NCBI RefSeq assembly: GCF_002706425.1
Contig: NZ_CP017713.1
Location: 992,001-1,056,000 of the forward strand
Direction: 5' to 3'
Length of the DNA: 64,000 nucleotides
Source: Loigolactobacillus coryniformis subsp. coryniformis KCTC 3167 = DSM 20001
GTDB lineage: Bacteria; Bacillota; Bacilli; Lactobacillales; Lactobacillaceae
Positions within the stretch are counted from its first letter, which is position 1; the number at the start of each line of letters is the position of its first letter. Shown here piece after piece: positions 62,078 through 64,000 of this stretch. Made by a program: the position numbers and the translations under genes. Under the pieces are notes generated by a model. It saw nothing but the letters and a program-made list of their open reading frames with translations, did not search any database and had not been told where the DNA came from.

Positions 62078-63709
62078 ATGACAACACCACAAAATATTTT
62101 AAACGATCCATTCTTAAACAAAGGGACTGCTTTTACAGTAGCTGAACGGCAAGCACTTGGTTTAACTGGTTTGGTTCCACCGGTGGTCCAAACTTTAGAA
62201 CAGCAAGCAGAACAGACTTACGGGCAATACCAATCAAAATCATCCGACCTTGAAAAACGCTTGTTCTTGATGGAAATCTTCAATACTAACCGCGTTTTGT
62301 TCTATAAATTATTCAGCCAGCACGTAGTTGAATTTATGCCGATCGTTTATGATCCAACGATTGCCGATACGATTGAAAATTACAGTGAACTTTATGTTCA
62401 GTCACAAGGCGCTGCATTTTTATCGATCGATGAAGACGATGCAACAATCAAAGAAACTTTGCGTAATGCTGCAGCAGGGCGCGATATTAAATTGATCGTG
62501 GTTACTGATGCAGAAGGGATTCTGGGTATTGGCGATTGGGGTACCAACGGTGTTGATATTGCGGTCGGTAAATTAATGGTTTATACCGCTGCTGCTGGGA
62601 TCGATCCTAGCTCAGTACTACCAGTTGTGTTAGATGCTGGTACTAATAACCAAACTTTATTAGATGATCCATTGTATTTAGGTAACCGACATGAACGTGT
62701 TCGCGGTCAACGTTACGATGATTTTGTTGATCATTTTGTAGACGCCGCCGAAGACCTATTCCCAGAATTGTACTTGCATTGGGAAGACTTTGGTCGTAGT
62801 AATGCCGCTAACATTCTGAATCGTTACCAAGATAAGATCACGACTTTCAATGATGATATTCAAGGAACAGGGATCATTGTTTTGGCTGGTATTTTAGGTG
62901 CTTTGCAGATTTCTAAACAAAAATTCACTGATCAAGTTTACTTGTCATTTGGCGCCGGAACTGCTGGTGCTGGGATCACCCAACGGATTTTTGATGAAAT
63001 GGTTGAACAAGGCCTCACACCTGATGAAGCGCGCAAGCATTTTTATTTAGTTGATAAGCAAGGGCTATTGTTTGCTGACGACCCAACTTTGACACCAGAA
63101 CAGAAATTATTCGCTCGTGATCGTGCTGAATTCAGTAATGCTGCCGAATTAACTAATTTAGCCGCAGTGGTTAAAGCCGTTCAGCCAACTATTTTGGTGG
63201 GAACTTCGACGCAGCCAGGTGCCTTTACCGAAGCAATCGTAAAGGAAATGGCGGCTCATACTGAACGGCCAATCATCTTCCCATTATCTAATCCAACTAA
63301 ATTAGCTGAAGCCAAAGCGGCTGACTTAATTGAATGGACTAACGGTCAAGCCTTGGTCGCAACGGGGATTCCTGCTGCTGATGTCACTTACAATGGTGTG
63401 ACTTACCAAATCGGTCAAGCCAATAATGCCTTGGTTTATCCTGGTTTAGGTTTAGGCACATTAGCCGCGACTGCAACGCGCTTAAATGATACGATGATCT
63501 CCGCAGCAGCGCACTCATTAGGTGGCATTGTGGATGCTAGCCAACCAGGTGCAGCTGTATTACCACCAGTTTCTAAATTAGCTGAATTTTCACAAACTGT
63601 TGCCGAAGCAGTTGCTAGTAGCGCTGTCGCACAACAATTAAATCGTGAACCAATCAGTGATGTAACCGCAGCAGTGACAAACTTAAAATGGGTGCCTGAA
63701 TATAAATAG
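62078..63709 (+). CDS. mleS: Malolactic enzyme (NAD-dependent L-malate decarboxylase to lactate)
   Basis: This enzyme decarboxylates L-malate directly to L-lactate and CO2, which consumes acid and helps make a proton gradient. The 543-aa protein has the malic enzyme N-terminal domain ([20 protein letters not shown]), [27 protein letters not shown] and [14 protein letters not shown]. The metal site is [11 protein letters not shown] and the NAD fold is [11 protein letters not shown]. The C-terminal [13 protein letters not shown] matches lactobacillar MleS. AGGAGG precedes the ATG. No malate permease gene follows; an IS30-type element begins instead. Confidence 0.95.
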   Translation: MTTPQNILNDPFLNKGTAFTVAERQALGLTGLVPPVVQTLEQQAEQTYGQYQSKSSDLEKRLFLMEIFNTNRVLFYKLFSQHVVEFMPIVYDPTIADTIENYSELYVQSQGAAFLSIDEDDATIKETLRNAAAGRDIKLIVVTDAEGILGIGDWGTNGVDIAVGKLMVYTAAAGIDPSSVLPVVLDAGTNNQTLLDDPLYLGNRHERVRGQRYDDFVDHFVDAAEDLFPELYLHWEDFGRSNAANILNRYQDKITTFNDDIQGTGIIVLAGILGALQISKQKFTDQVYLSFGAGTAGAGITQRIFDEMVEQGLTPDEARKHFYLVDKQGLLFADDPTLTPEQKLFARDRAEFSNAAELTNLAAVVKAVQPTILVGTSTQPGAFTEAIVKEMAAHTERPIIFPLSNPTKLAEAKAADLIEWTNGQALVATGIPAADVTYNGVTYQIGQANNALVYPGLGLGTLAATATRLNDTMISAAAHSLGGIVDASQPGAAVLPPVSKLAEFSQTVAEAVASSAVAQQLNREPISDVTAAVTNLKWVPEYK

Positions 63710-63858
63710 ATCAAATCGATCAGTGCCCGTTTTTAATCGCGCGTTTTATAATCAAGTTAGCCAATTAGATCCAGCTAATTGAAAAAATAAAAAACACCAA
63801 GACAAATCTCTGTTATCATTGATGTTCCAACACAAAAATGAAAGAGGTTATTGTCTTG

Positions 63859-64000
63859 ATGCAAGAACAGAATACCACAGTCCGAGAAAAAGGTCACCAC
63901 CTAACTTCATTTGAGCGCGGCAGAATCGCCACGCTACACAGCCAAGGATACTCTAACCGCGCAATTGCTAGAGTTATCGGCGTTTGTCATCAAACAATCA
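63859..64000 (+). CDS. IS30-family transposase, 5' part (cut by window end)
   Basis: The frame from ATG 63859 encodes about 47 residues before the window ends. It includes LTSFERGRIATLHSQGYSN and RAIARVIGVCHQTI, the helix-turn-helix start of an IS30-type transposase. It differs from the IS30 copy at 43 kb, so it is a different element. AAAGAGG lies upstream. Its left end is probably near 63790-63830 but cannot be fixed without the other end. Confidence 0.8.
   Translation, partial: MQEQNTTVREKGHHLTSFERGRIATLHSQGYSNRAIARVIGVCHQTI

Noticed and set aside
1-64000. CRISPR array, tRNA or rRNA genes, prophage attachment sites
   Set aside because: I looked for regularly spaced repeats, tRNA arms and rRNA segments and saw none besides the tRNA-like ends of tmRNA.

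Overview
The window is chromosomal DNA from a lactic acid bacterium, most likely a member of the Lactobacillaceae. Four things point there: a malolactic enzyme gene next to its LysR regulator, a glmS ribozyme, the tmRNA tag AKNNNNSYALAA, and the Gram-positive gene order rpmG-secE-nusG-rplK-rplA. Strong AGGAGG-type ribosome binding sites, TTG/GTG starts and TGN-TATAAT promoters fit the same group. I cannot fix the genus by eye.

Layout. (1) 1-7.6 kb: pepN, a small orphan gene, then rpmG-secE-nusG, an unknown gene, and two ribosomal units (rplK-rplA and rplJ-rplL) with their autoregulatory leaders. (2) 7.6-10.8 kb: two paralogous EAL-domain genes in tandem, split by a complete IS4-type element with perfect 18-bp ends and a 7-bp target duplication. 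(3) 10.9-19.5 kb: coiA, the oligopeptide transporter oppABCDF, then aroD coupled to an orphan dhaM. (4) 19.5-29.5 kb, mostly on the minus strand: the glutamine-type transporter glnHP-glnQ under two GlnR-like boxes, acetyltransferases, a HAD phosphatase, ung, pta, tsaE, a DEDDh exonuclease and exoA. (5) 29.6-39.4 kb: murB behind a structured leader, a Na+/H+ antiporter, an oxidoreductase, potABCD and small membrane genes. (6) 39.5-47.1 kb: cdaA-cdaR-glmM (c-di-AMP and cell-wall precursor synthesis), an IS30 insertion, an FMN-binding-type protein and ribozyme-controlled glmS. (7) 47.2-58.7 kb: vanZ-like, yebC, the seven-gene comG pseudopilus operon, ytxK, ackA, an amino-acid permease and a two-gene ABC exporter-like unit. 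(8) 58.8-64 kb: ssrA, a nucleoside deoxyribosyltransferase, an amidase, mleR/mleS and the start of a second IS30-family element.

How the genes fit together. Opp, PepN and the Gln system serve peptide and amino-acid nitrogen supply. Pta and AckA, far apart here, form the acetyl-phosphate/acetate branch. CdaA/CdaR, GlmM, GlmS, MurB and the amidase cover the wall-precursor and wall-remodelling route. CoiA, ComGA-GG and probably YtxK are competence-linked.

The least explained features are: a dispersed leader repeat placed just before the starts of ung, tsaE, ackA and a LURP-one-like gene; a nested-hairpin leader before murB; attenuator-like hairpins before both EAL genes; a 13-bp element shared, at the same spacing, by the comG operon and the ABC exporter unit; and an OppA with no lipobox cysteine.
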